Made by a program: the position numbers and the translations under genes. Positions 1-11,200 of a DNA stretch of 64,000 nt are shown in pieces (positions within the stretch are counted from its first letter, which is position 1; the number at the start of each line of letters is the position of its first letter). The notes under the pieces are model-generated. The model had not been told where the DNA came from. It saw only the letters and a program-made list of their open reading frames with translations, and did not search any database. This DNA comes from Taenia hydatigena (taxonomy: Eukaryota > Platyhelminthes > Cestoda > Cyclophyllidea > Taeniidae), in the NCBI GenBank assembly GCA_036345935.2, contig JADWOT020000006.1, positions 11,072,519 to 11,136,518 of the forward strand. The letters are read 5' to 3'.

Positions 1-116
1 GAGGCAAACGTAGGTCGCGAAAATGAGCTTATTCATTTGTGAACAACATTTATTTTCTTTTACAAGAAACGAGTGGCAGCATGCTTTGTCCTTGCTAACG
101 TCTTAGATGTAGACTT

Positions 117-525
117 CTACAAAACTTTCTTTGGCCCTTTATTAAGAGGAGCACCTTTATCCTTTCCACGGAGTTTAATCCCAAGGGCACGCTCCAGCTT
201 GGTAAGGATAGTTTGGTTAGGGATCGCCTTTCCCTGTTCATACTCAGCAATAATCTTCAGTGATTGCGCAAAACCCAGGTAGCAGACTTACCTGAGGTTT
301 CTCATTAATTTTTGTGGCGAGTTCTTTCTGAGTAAGGTTGGCATCTTGTCTGCCTTGCATAATCAGCCGTCCGACATCGAGAGGAATCGTGGCGTGGTGA
401 AAATCCTCGGTTTCCTCATCAAGTTTATTTATATTTTTGGGATTCGTATGCTGCTTATTTGAACCAGCGGCCCACTTCTTTTCCGTTTGAATTTCTATAC
501 CTTGCCGAGCTGCGGCGCTTATCGT
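117..525 (-). CDS. EDF1: EDF1/MBF1 transcription coactivator, last two exons
   Basis: Multiprotein bridging factor 1 links sequence-specific activators to TBP and also acts on collided ribosomes; those roles are family knowledge. Two minus-strand exons are seen: 292-525 (78 codons) and 117-254 (45 codons plus TAG). They are separated by a 37-nt GT...AG intron (255-291); reading through it hits a stop. The first exon carries the MBF1 core ([29 protein letters not shown]) and the start of the Cro/C1-type helix-turn-helix ([20 protein letters not shown]). The second completes it ([29 protein letters not shown]) and ends GPKKVL. The upstream edge at 525 is a splice acceptor (cgttag) preceded by an in-frame stop, so a 5' exon with the initiator Met must lie above 525, but I could not find it. 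Identity is very secure; the 5' end is missing. Confidence 0.93.
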
Positions 526-1209
526 CTAACGACGTTATAATGCACAACACGCACATACCGCGTTGTCCCTCAGATTAACAGGACGAGTGCTCATGCTGGC
601 ACACTACCTGAACCGACTTACGAATGTAAACTGTCTGCTGATTGGAGGTATCGGCGTAGTAAAACCAAATGCATCACACCTTCATTAAAAATAAATGTCC
701 TTTCATTTTACGAGTAATATGCATTGTGCAGAGGTTTTCAAAATCCTTTGCTTTATAAGGTGATTACTAAAATTAATAATTAACTTTCAGTACAACGATA
801 TTTAAATATTCTGGGTACTGATCATTTCTATACGCAAAGTAATAATTTTCTGTCCAAGTATCATGCCTTCCATAGTCTTAGGAAAACCCCAAAGAGCTAT
901 AGTAAGACCGCTAAAATTCATCAGTGATGTTGAAAGTAAATGCCTTTTTTACGTGTTAAAAATACTAACGACTGCATCGCAGCAGTTATTGCGGGAAGTT
1001 AGACAAAGTAGGCTTTGGGGACGAAATACGAAAGAGAAGAATGGCTGCTTTTAAAATCAACAGGGTGCTGAGTCGACGTAGATTGCATTGTGGCTCCGAG
1101 GCATGTCATTTTGGCCATAGTAATAGCCTATCGACCCATCTGTGTATCAGTCGTATCTGTACTTTTTAAAATGCCTACACTAGTTGCAGCTTTTAAAGAG
1201 TACTCTGTG
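526..1209. other. No supported gene; should hold EDF1 exon 1
   Basis: AT-rich intergenic sequence. EDF1 exon 1 (about 20 codons) is expected on the minus strand here or in 1584-1987, but no segment encodes the conserved DWDxVTVLRK start in either stretch. Confidence 0.4.
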
Positions 1210-1583
1210 TGTAGTGTCCCGAGGCTCCTTCGAGGGCAAAAGAAGGCAGAATGCTAGAGTAGAATATATATATTCAACGGACAGAGAGTGTAGCGTCCCG
1301 AGGCTCCCTTGAAGGCAAAAGAAAGCGATATGCTAGGGCAGAATATATATTCACCGGACAGAGGGAAAAAGGCTGCTGGCATGGCCTGGAGGCCAGCCCA
1401 CGCAGCTAGGGCAATACGGCCACCTCTGTGACCTTGACAGAAACCGGTAGTTCTAACAAACAAAGTACTACAGAGGGAATTAAGCTGCTGGCATGGCCCG
1501 AAGGCTAGCCCACGCAGGTGAAGTAATATGACCACCTCTGTGACACTGACCGAAACCGGTAGTTCAAAAGAGGAAGTACTACA
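1210..1583 (-). mobile_element. Solo LTR (TRIM-like), interrupted by a second copy
   Basis: An LTR-like repeat with ends TGTAG...TACTACA, flanked by a perfect 5-bp target-site duplication CTGTG (1205-1209 and 1584-1588). It is split into two halves, 1210-1288 and 1473-1583, by a complete second copy of the same family. Compared with the copies at 26343 and 26913 it lies in reverse orientation. There is no internal coding region. Family features: TG...CA ends, a CTTTTGCCTTCGAGGGAGCC-like block, a TATATA block and a GGCTGGCCTCTGGGCCATGC-like block. Confidence 0.85.
1289..1472 (-). mobile_element. Complete solo LTR nested inside the previous copy
   Basis: A 184-bp unit starting TGTAGCGTCCCGAGG and ending AAAGTACTACA, inserted within the 1210-1583 copy. 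The flanking pentamers GAGAG (1284-1288) and GAGGG (1473-1477) look like a target-site duplication with one later substitution. The interrupted outer copy resumes exactly where the family alignment predicts (gggaattaagctgctgg), so this is a true insertion and not a tandem duplication. Confidence 0.85.
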
Positions 1584-1987
1584 CTGTGTGCCTCACATCC
1601 GTAATGGGTTGTCTTAAGCGGCACTTTGCAACCGTCCACGCACTGTGGTAGCAACAGAGCGTAGGTGATCGCAAGCGTAATTTAATTACAGACAAGTAAA
1701 GAAGTTCTATAACACTTTTAACACAAACAAGTAATGAGTACTTTTCTTTGCTTTACAATGAAATTTATTGTCTCACAACTAAGGTAAACAACTCAAGAAT
1801 CCTTTTTTTAAATGCTAAGCAAACGCGTACTTAAAGACGATTTGGCTTTTTATGCTTTAATATCTCAAAACGAATGTCTTTTAAAGAGATGTAAAAGCAC
1901 TGTGTTTTAATTTATCATTATCTTGGGTGTGTTAGCTTAGGCCCCACTCTTCCGCCTCGTTAGCGCCGCTTTTTCTTGGTTGCTTGG
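1584..1987. other. Intergenic; upstream region of ZCCHC8
   Basis: AT-rich and non-coding by inspection. It contains the divergent promoter space between EDF1 (minus) and ZCCHC8 (plus). No clear core-promoter motif was identified. Confidence 0.4.
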
Positions 1988-4603
1988 ATGGAGCCTTCGT
2001 TCGTTTTGGACACTGGTGGTGCTGAACGGTAGCTGGTTCCGTATATTTCACAGAATTAGGCTCCCAAATGACAGCGCTATCATTTATTGCTCGTCGAAAT
2101 CCTTTGTTGGAGATGCGGAGGAGGAAGCCACTCCAGCCAAATCGGTTATTACTCCTCGTAAGTTCCGGAGAATAGCTGCTTCAAAACGATACCATGAAAA
2201 TGAAAAATTTTCAAAAATCAAGCCTGGGTGTATTTCGTAAGTGGTGTGCTTTTGGTTAAGAATTTAGCTCTGAACTACGTGAGGCCCTACATATTTCGCA
2301 CCATGATATTCCTTTACACATTTATCGGATGCGTTCTATGGGTTATCCTCCTGGGTGGTTGCGTAAAGCAAAGGTAGAACAACTGCCCTTATTTGATGGT
2401 GAACATAACATCAACAGTAGTCCTGAAGGTAATTAAACATCGATTTGGTGTCGCTTAATCCTACTACTGGAGCTTTAATTTTTTAATTTTGCTTGTATTT
2501 CGCGTGTGGCATTTATCTCTTGATAGCATTTAAGTGCTTTTGTGCTTGAATTAGTGAAATATGATGAAGATGCAATCATTGCATATCCCGGATTCAACGT
2601 TTGCTCCAGTAAATTACGTGATGAATGTTACGCACTTCAGTGTCCGAGCATGCAAAGGAGCGATTTGCTGGAAAATTTTATCCTCTCTCTTCGCAATAGT
2701 TCCACCAACATTTCGGAAGCCTCCCGATATAAGGAATCCCTTGAAAGCAAAGGTTGTTTCATTTTATTGGTATAGTTTTTCTTTTCTGACGGTTACCGAT
2801 TACGCAACTCGCTTGCATTATTTTATCGACCTTATCATTTGTTAGATTTAAACGATTTGGAGGGCGAGCGTCAGCGATTGTTGTCGGAAATAAATGCTCT
2901 AAAGAACTCACTTCCACCATCTTCTTCCGACCATTCCGGTAAGTCATTCCAGTTCTTGTCGCCCCACTAATTCCCTATAGCTCATGCTTTATAGTGCGTC
3001 TTTGCGTAAAATTCGATCATGCTTTACGCGCTGATTGTTTTGACTCACTTTAGCTGATATTTTCCCCAGTTTTTTATGGGGCAAGTTTTCCCATTGATTC
3101 GTGTTCTTATCTTGGAATTTCCAAGAATAAGACCATGTTTGTTAAAAATTTGTCTCAGCATTAGTGAAATATGCGAATCCGTGCGCAACTATTAGTGCTT
3201 TTTAAAATGAGCTTTTAGCAGAATTGGCGAAAGAATGCGAAGAATTATCGAAAAGTCGTGCAGGTTACAGTGGATCAGCGTTTCTACTTGAAGCACCGGA
3301 CAGTGGTATGAGGTCGCATCCTGACCAAATCCTCTCATTTAATGGTAAATCCTGTGCAACTCTGTTAGTTACCAAACTCTTTGCGATTCAAGGCACACGA
3401 TTCGAAGTTGCGGTTGGCTGTGTGCAGGATTTAAAGTTAGGTTATTTTTTTGTTCAAAATATGGCGGCTGTGAGAGGTAGCCTAGTTGGATAGTTATTTA
3501 AAAATATTGTGAACTATGTTGATCGTGCACAGTTAATTGGCGAATCGTCGGGTTTTTCACTTTGAAGACATAGTCACTTATGCATCGTCGTTGATAATCT
3601 TAAGTTCCCTGCAACCGTCACATAAAAATTGACTTCCATGATTGATTATTGTTCTACGTTGCGAGTTGGTGTCTAGCATAGCATAAGTTAAATAAGTGAT
3701 CGAAAGAAGAGATGTTTGTTTGCATGAACTAAAAATAAACTGCAACATTTTCATATCTCTTCATTGTTTCCAGGCGCTGATTGCGAGACGGAGGTGAGGA
3801 ACGATTTCACCAATGTAGAAGCCTGTTCTCTGGGAGCAGTTACCCAAGGGAGCGCTGTGACTGAATCAGCCAAGGAACAATTGGAGCTCGAATCAGAAGA
3901 GGGTACTGCTATCCCCTCAAGTATCACTAACGTAATCGCAAATAATATTGGTGATTCAGATTCAGCAGACAATCAACGCAACGCATCATTCGCTCAGAAA
4001 AAGCTTCCCGAACTTGTTGCTTTTAGCTCTGGAATTCAACCTTTTGAACCTTATAAAAACCTACCCAATTCTCAAGGCGCCTACAACCGGGTTCGTAACA
4101 CGCTTAAACGCGCAAAGGGTAATCCTACTGCTTTTGTGAGACCTGAAGCGCAAAATGAGGAACATACTCGGGAATTACCGATGTCGGATGGTCTAACCTC
4201 TCGATCCGAGCTGTGTGAAGGAAGGCATGCATTGAGATCGGCTATTTCAATGGATTCACGCTTGAATTTTTCTTCAGGCATCGAGAATGGACTTCGACGG
4301 TCATATAAAGAAAAAACTGATAACCAGGCTTTCGACATGGATGGTCGTCACTATTCCAGGCGTCATCTCCGAGATAACTTGTGTGTCTTGGAAAGTGGTT
4401 ATAGGTGCCATCCTAAGGACTCGCTGCTCCAACAATTTGACCATATAGCCTACAGGAGTCCATATCCTGTCTATCACGGTGCTCGAAATGAGCGTCATTC
4501 ATTAAGGGAAGGACCCACTTGCGATCGATACCCGAGGAGTTCTCGCGGTAGCCAGGGGAACTACTTCAGTTATTCTACGTGGCAGCGTGCTTATTATCGT
4601 TAG
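1988..4603 (+). CDS. ZCCHC8: ZCCHC8 homologue, NEXT-complex scaffold
   Basis: ZCCHC8 bridges RBM7 and the MTR4 helicase in the nuclear exosome targeting complex, which degrades short nuclear RNAs. Seven exons: 1988-2028, 2054-2236, 2268-2428, 2555-2752, 2846-2938, 3222-3344, 3774-4603; together 542 aa with all phases matching. Introns 1 and 2 are only 25 and 31 nt. The PSP domain (about residues 60-125) is clear: RYHENEKFSKIKPG, then IYRMRSMGYPPGWLRKA, followed by YDEDAIIAYPGFNV as in vertebrate ZCCHC8. A short helix (LEGERQRLLSEINAL) fits the vertebrate LEEQQRRIW segment. At about residue 349 FSSGIQPFEPY and GAYNRVRNTLKRAKGNP match the C-terminal domain that stimulates MTR4. The N-terminus is short and only one Cys (YCSSKS) remains where the CCHC zinc knuckle should be. 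The start ATG is in frame through the 25-nt intron but is the least certain part. Confidence 0.9.
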
Positions 4604-5287
4604 GCCATAGAGTTCCTTCGATTGTATATATAATCTCTCTTATACGTAACTTTCTTTGTACGTGTTTTAAACATGAAATTTAAATACACAACCTTTTCGT
4701 ATTAACTGAAACTCGTTCTTTTTCTCAATACGCTCTTGTCTTCCAATTCTACGAGCTGTATTGCTTGGAGGTAGTCTTTTGTTTCTACTTTTATAAAGCG
4801 CTGCCTGCTTATAAATGTTTTTATTGGAAATGCCCTTTTAAGGAGTTCTAGTGAGGCGATAAAGTCTGATAATGTCGTCACGAGTTAATAAAGTAGTGCT
4901 TCTCTACGTTTGTCAGCTAATGGATTCATGACAAGAAAGCAATTGATGGTTGATTGCTTACTGCGATCCTCAGTTTTTTTTTCCCTACAAACTAGCATTT
5001 GTTCTGCTGCATATTCTGGGGGGAATCAATGGTGCGTACTAGTCTATTTAAAGGATGTAAAATCGGGTAATAGTTCAGGATTGATTTTAGTCCTCGCACT
5101 CCTGTTTCCCATCCGAACTGGTAGCATCATCACCGGAGATGATATATAATTCTGGTGAAACTTGTATTGCGGTGATTACTGTGCTTGTGTCCTTTCGATG
5201 CCCTAGGAGCCTGTTAACCCACCCTCAACGGCGCCCCAAGGAGGAGCGAACGTTCGAGTAGAACGCAGTCAGTCTGTTACTGCTCCG
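4604..5287 (+). other. ZCCHC8 3' flank and MCM10 upstream region
   Basis: Spacer between two genes in tandem. The frame of the MCM10 ATG at 5288 stays open upstream to a possible splice acceptor (ccctag, ending 5206), so MCM10 may have 27 more codons at 5207-5287 plus an upstream exon that I cannot identify. Confidence 0.4.
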
Positions 5288-8200
5288 ATGACCGCTGAGG
5301 ATATCAACGGATTTCTCGCTCATTCTGACGGTGAAAGCAGTGATAGCTCTGATTGGAACGATGTTAAGGAGGAAGCTGAAGAAGAGGAAGAGATCGGGTC
5401 ATGCGAAATAAGTGCTGCTCTTCGTACTGTTTCTGCGCTGCCACCAATTCCACAAACTTCCCGAGGTTCGCTTGACACTCAAGTGGATTGTGGCTTGTTA
5501 TCGTATTGTCGCTATTTATTCCACATGCGAAATACGCTTGAACTGCATCTCCTCTTGGTGGAAGCTGAACGATAGCTGCTGAAACGGTCTCCACCAGTCA
5601 AAATTTTGATTTTAAACATTTATTGCTACTGTTGTCACTTAGGTAGAAACTCGCGTTAATAACAAAGTACTTATGTTCGATTCTTTTAACCGGCCCCGGT
5701 AGCAGTTCGTTACAAGAGCGCATCCAGCATTAATGATCTTTTTGTTTTGTAGACGCTGGGGTCGCGAAATTTCTTTACCCACCACGTACCAAGATGGAAC
5801 TTACTAACTCACGATCTGCCGAAACTGCAAATGAAAACATTCTCGAACACAGTAGCAGTACGTATAACTAACTCAGTTCATCAGTCTTTCCCTTCTAGCC
5901 TGGCAATCAGGAATAAGTAAGTGTGGATTGCAGCTTCGAAGCTCTCTGCCAAAAATAGTCTCTGAGAGAAATGAAAAGCGCGTTGAAGGTGAATCTAAAC
6001 GAATCATTTGTGGTTCTGAACAAATTGCGAATATTGGGTCACATGTTCCTCTAACTAATTCCCAGCAAAAGGCTTTGAAAATCTGCGAGTCCAAACGCGC
6101 TAACGTTTGTAAGTCAATAGTGTGATTATCTATTTACTAATCTCTTCTCCGAATTGAGGTGATTTATAGCCTAATGGAGAAAAGCGAGAATTAGATTGCT
6201 TGCATTTTCTCGCCTGATTCCCCAGTCGTACCATAAAATGTTATTTTTACTGTCATGTGACGTGATTTTGTTATTCTAAATATTTCCCCATCTTTACAGT
6301 AGCATCGCTTGGTGGCTCTCGAATGGGTTTATCCCCCAACTCATCGTCGTTGAGAAATGATGAGTACTTCGTGGCTGTGCCCACCAATATACGTGTCACG
6401 TAGGTTCCGCATATACTGCATTGGCATGTCTCACTCTTCAGAAACCATAATTCGATTGCGCAGTCTTGACTTGGTATAATCATTTAAACTGTGGCACATC
6501 TATCAAAAAATTGGTAACCAGTTGCAAATTCATCTAATCACCTTTAGATCGCAATAGACACGCTTATTAAGGCATTTTTTGCTCAAATTTAATATTTTAT
6601 TGACATCACAATTAAATTTTAGGCGACCTCAAATCTCCTCAGAGCTGTGGGCGACACGAACGAGCAACCGGCGTGTTTTTAGCCTCTCCCAGTATGTTCG
6701 AGAGGCTGCTGAGTCAAGGGGATCGAGTTTGCAGACTGAGGCTACGGTGCTTGTCGGCGTGATCGGTTCGAAAATGCCACCACACCGTAGTCGAAACAAC
6801 AAAATCTTCTCAATTTGGCGGCTCACGGATCTGATGAGTGTGGGAACCGGAGCCTCGAACGGGCACAACATCAGTCTCTTCCTTTTCGGAGCTGCGCATG
6901 AGAAGTTGTGGAAGGAACCGGAAGGAACCGTCGTGGCAATTCTTAAACCGAAATTGCTTCCACTTAACGAAGTATGCACGTAAATGAAGATTTTACGTGT
7001 TCTCCACAAAATTTAATGTCTTCAAACCTTCTATTTGTATTTGCAAATCTACCATCGATAGTGGATTATTTGGTGAACCAAACCAACGAATGAAATTTAA
7101 GCATGTCTGCATGCACAAACCTTTTGCAGAAATTTCCACTCTTGCCCTGTTTTTGTAATCCGAAAGAATAGAAACTTAACAAGCACCAATGGTGTCGGCT
7201 TATCAATCACCGTGGACTCTGCCCCGTTTGTAATGCTTCTTGGAATGTCTCTGGACTTCGCACTCTGTGCTGCCACTACGAAGGCTGGAAGACCTTGCAG
7301 TAGGATTGTTAATAAGTGAGCAGTGGTGTAATTTTTTATCTCGTTTTACGCCATTATTTGCGAAGTTCTAGGTCTTTTCCATAAGTCGGTATAGTCTAGT
7401 AGCTTGTATATTTGGCCCTCTTATACGTCTGAATGTAAGTGTCATAGTCTGCTATTCTGAATCCAGTGGTTCTGCCTCATCCATCCTCGTTTCTTGATGC
7501 GCTACCTTTCCACATTCATGTGCTAAATAATCTTCCCGAACTAATCTTCCCCTACTCAATTACTGTTAGTAACAAGGTTGATACCTTACAGACGAATTTC
7601 TTGGTCTTCACAAGCCTGGCTTTCTTCCAAATTCTTCACCTGAAATGTAGTTTTGCGTTTTTTTGCTATTAAAACTTCTATATTTTGTAGAAATGCATGC
7701 CGATACTGCGATTTGCATGTCAGGACTGCATACTACTCCGCTAGCAGCACGCGACCCGGTTTCGCGACCACGTTGTAAGTGTTCTCTGTTGTGGCGCTTC
7801 TTATCAAAATAGTCGGTCTTAGTCTTTTAAGCCATCCTAAATTCTAGCGTGCCATATGTACCTTATGTTTCTTAATTTTTCCATATTTCTTGCATCTAGA
7901 AGAGGCTTGCTCTTTATTATGCGATTTTTGACTTTCTTAGAATCTCCAAACCGGGTTATAGTCGGCATCGGGATTTGAAAAGGTCGTTTGGTAGTCCTTC
8001 AGCTTCGGCTCTGTCGGACAGTGCATTTTTACTCCATCACCCCACCTCCATGCCGGTCGATCGCAGTCAAGACACCCGCTCTCTTAGCAGACTCGCCGTG
8101 TGAGCTAATGACCTCATTCTATAGTGCTGTCGTCTTTGTTGTCCAATTGACACCAGGCAGCTTCCAAAATCCCTTCTTTTTCATTTCTTCTGCTGTATAA

Positions 8201-11200
8201 TATACAGACCTCGAGGTGTGATATTAGGTCGCCTCGGGCTATAAAGATATCACTTTGACGCCCGACCTTGCTCTCGTTTAGAACAAGTCGTATCGGTATT
8301 ATTTATTCAATCCATCATCTTATGGACATCTTCAACTTGCAAACGTTAGTGCACTGCCTTTACCTTCCCACCTCCGTTGTAGTGATCTCATTTTAGGAAG
8401 TTTTTATGCATATGGCTCCATTTACCGTCTATTATTATTTTGCCTATTTTTCACACTAAGGGGATATGAACCTCCTTGAAAATACAAGTATCTGGCGTTG
8501 TCTTAAATGTAAAGTTGAGTGAATCGCAAATATTTACTTAGTGTTGATAACTCCGCTGGACGTTGGTTTTATTGTTGCTATCCTCTTTTCACGCTTTTGA
8601 CTCCCATGATCAGCTTTAATTGCTTTAGTTTTATTATGCTTGGTGCAAATAATAGCGAATTTGGTTATTCGAAAACGCTGAAATGTTTTATCTAACCCAT
8701 AGGGAACGCATTTAATTCCTTCACACTGAATCGTTTTATTAACTTCCCACGATTTCGCGATTTCGGTAGCAATCGCGCGGGAGCTGACAGTCTTTGCGGT
8801 AGCCTATTCCTTTCCAACCCATTGTCAAACGGTGAAAGTAACGCTGAGTTCGCGATTAATTAATTGTGAATTTCGGCATTTATCACTCGAAATTTCACTT
8901 AGCTATTGCAAATACACAATCCAATTAACAGTAAGTCATTCAGAGTTAGCATCACCAAACCTTTCAGGGATGTAAGGAGTGTCCTGCTCCACTACTGTTC
9001 TCGTATTACTACTGCTACCTAATCCCGGCGCTATGTTGATTTGCTTTTTGTGGTGGCGGTACATATTGCCTATGCATCGCGATCTAGACCATGGCAGCGA
9101 AAAGTAACACTGGCTAGTCCACGTCCCAACTTCACTTTCACGTGTTTTTTGCTTCTTTATTCATCATAATCCAATCCACTTGGAGATTTCAAGGCGGTTA
9201 CTTGTTCATACGTTGCGCTTATTTTTAGATCCTCTCAGTCAGCCTTAAATATAGTTAAGCCTGCATCAGCTGGCAATGCCATCGTTCAGTCCTCGTCCTC
9301 TCCCTCTACAGCTTCTAGGACTTCGTTTCAGTCGACGCCTTCTGAGTTGCAAGTCTCCTTCGCCTCTCCGCTAACTCGTCCCACCCAGGGTTCTTTGAAT
9401 CTCCTTCGTTACCTTGAGACCACCAGTGCTTCTCATTTAACCATACCCGCATCTTCTGTCAAAAGTAAACATCTGAAGAATGCAACATCTCAAGCAATTT
9501 CGCATGAAACTTTCACCACGTTCTTCGCGGGTGCAAAACATAAGGTGGTTGTGGTGATAATGCTATGATAAGTTTCAACGTAAGGGATTTTGTAATTTGA
9601 TTTTTTATTACGACCTGTGTTGTGTGCGTAGACGCTGGCACAGAAACCTCAGATTGGGCGTGAGTTAGAAGTGGGCGCAGAAGATGGTCATTTTATCGAT
9701 TTGGGCCCGGTTTCGGCAAAGGACTCAAAACTAAACGTGAACCTCCCGATCCTGCCCTCGCATGATGCTGCTCGTCGGAGGGCCGAGGCTCTCGTTCAAT
9801 TCAAGGGCGGGATCGGCGCTCTGCATCAGTCTGCACGGGAGCAAACTCAGAAGCGAATACTTGACGTGGTCTCTCAGTCAACCTCCAAAAAGGCTAAACC
9901 CTCGTGCGTTAGATCTTATTGAGCAGTCTCAATTTGGCTCTACTCAAGGCATCCATATGACTTTGCCTATTGTGCTTAAACATTCTTAAAATTGAGATGA
10001 ACTTCTGCTTTGGTATTTGCATCATCGAACATTCCCAGTGCAAATAATGTTCCCACTTATGTTTAGTTCGTTTCTGTGATCAGGGAGATCTCTCTTCGCG
10101 TTTTACTCTACACCAGTTGTTTTTCGGCATACGTATTTATTACATTCCCATAGCTCTTTTCATTGTTTCGGTCTGTTATTCTGTCTCAATTCTAATTGTG
10201 TTAACATGAGACAGCTTGAATAGTTTGCAGCTTACAATATCTTGAACTTACCAGATTCTCCACTCTACTAGGTGTAAACGCGCAGCCAATCACTTGGAAC
10301 TTAATTGAACCAAAGTTAATTTCCTTCCCTCCCATTTTAGTCCACTTACACAGATACTAGACTCAGTATCACCCCTGAAAATAAATAAAAATCCTAAACA
10401 GGAAAGCAGTGAAAGAATTCCAAAGGCGTCAGACACTTGGGAGAGTGAGAGGCGTGAAGAACTTGCAAGGTTGGTCAGTCAGGGTTCGCGTCACGCTGAC
10501 ATTGCTGCTGCCAACGAAGCCGACGCTGAACAAAGGTTGCTCTCTCGTCTCGAAGCCCGCGATAGCATCGAGCAGGTGCTCTTGAATCAGCACGAACAGG
10601 AGTGCCAGATCGTCACTTGCCTCAAGGTGAGTCTGCAAAATTCTGTGAACACTTGAACCGCCAACCGGTCCGTTTTTATAGATGTTCTCCGGTGAATTAA
10701 GGTAATGCGTTTCAGGCCTCGGGTATCTGGTTAAATAAAGCGAAGAACCCAACTATCACTAAATACTTCCCATAGCCCCTGATTCCATTATTTGGTTTTT
10801 ATTATTTTTGGAAGTAATAATCGGGTATAGTTATTTACCTTTTTCAAGTCGCTGCTCAGTGGGTGTTCCGAGTTCGCACACGTATCTCACTTGTTAGTTA
10901 TAAGGATTGCTAATTATCATGCCTTGGGAAGTAACTGCATCATTACAGTTAAAGCATGGAAAACAGAGTTGTTGCAGCGACTGCAGCAGTTGATATTGCA
11001 TTACCATCCTTGCAATGGTCAACGCTTGACAATGCCATTTCCCTTGGCATCAAATTTTCGTATTTTATGTGAAACGAGTGGTCTAAAACTTGTCTAAAAT
11101 CTGAACGATTTCGTTTGTTACTTGATGATTTAGTGTTTCCCAAAATGTATCGCTTTGATATTTGAGGGGGTCTAAATTATTCAGGATAATTCATCTTCTA

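Noticed and set aside
6629..7009. 126-codon minus-strand open frame
   Set aside because: Antisense to the MCM10 OB-fold exon.
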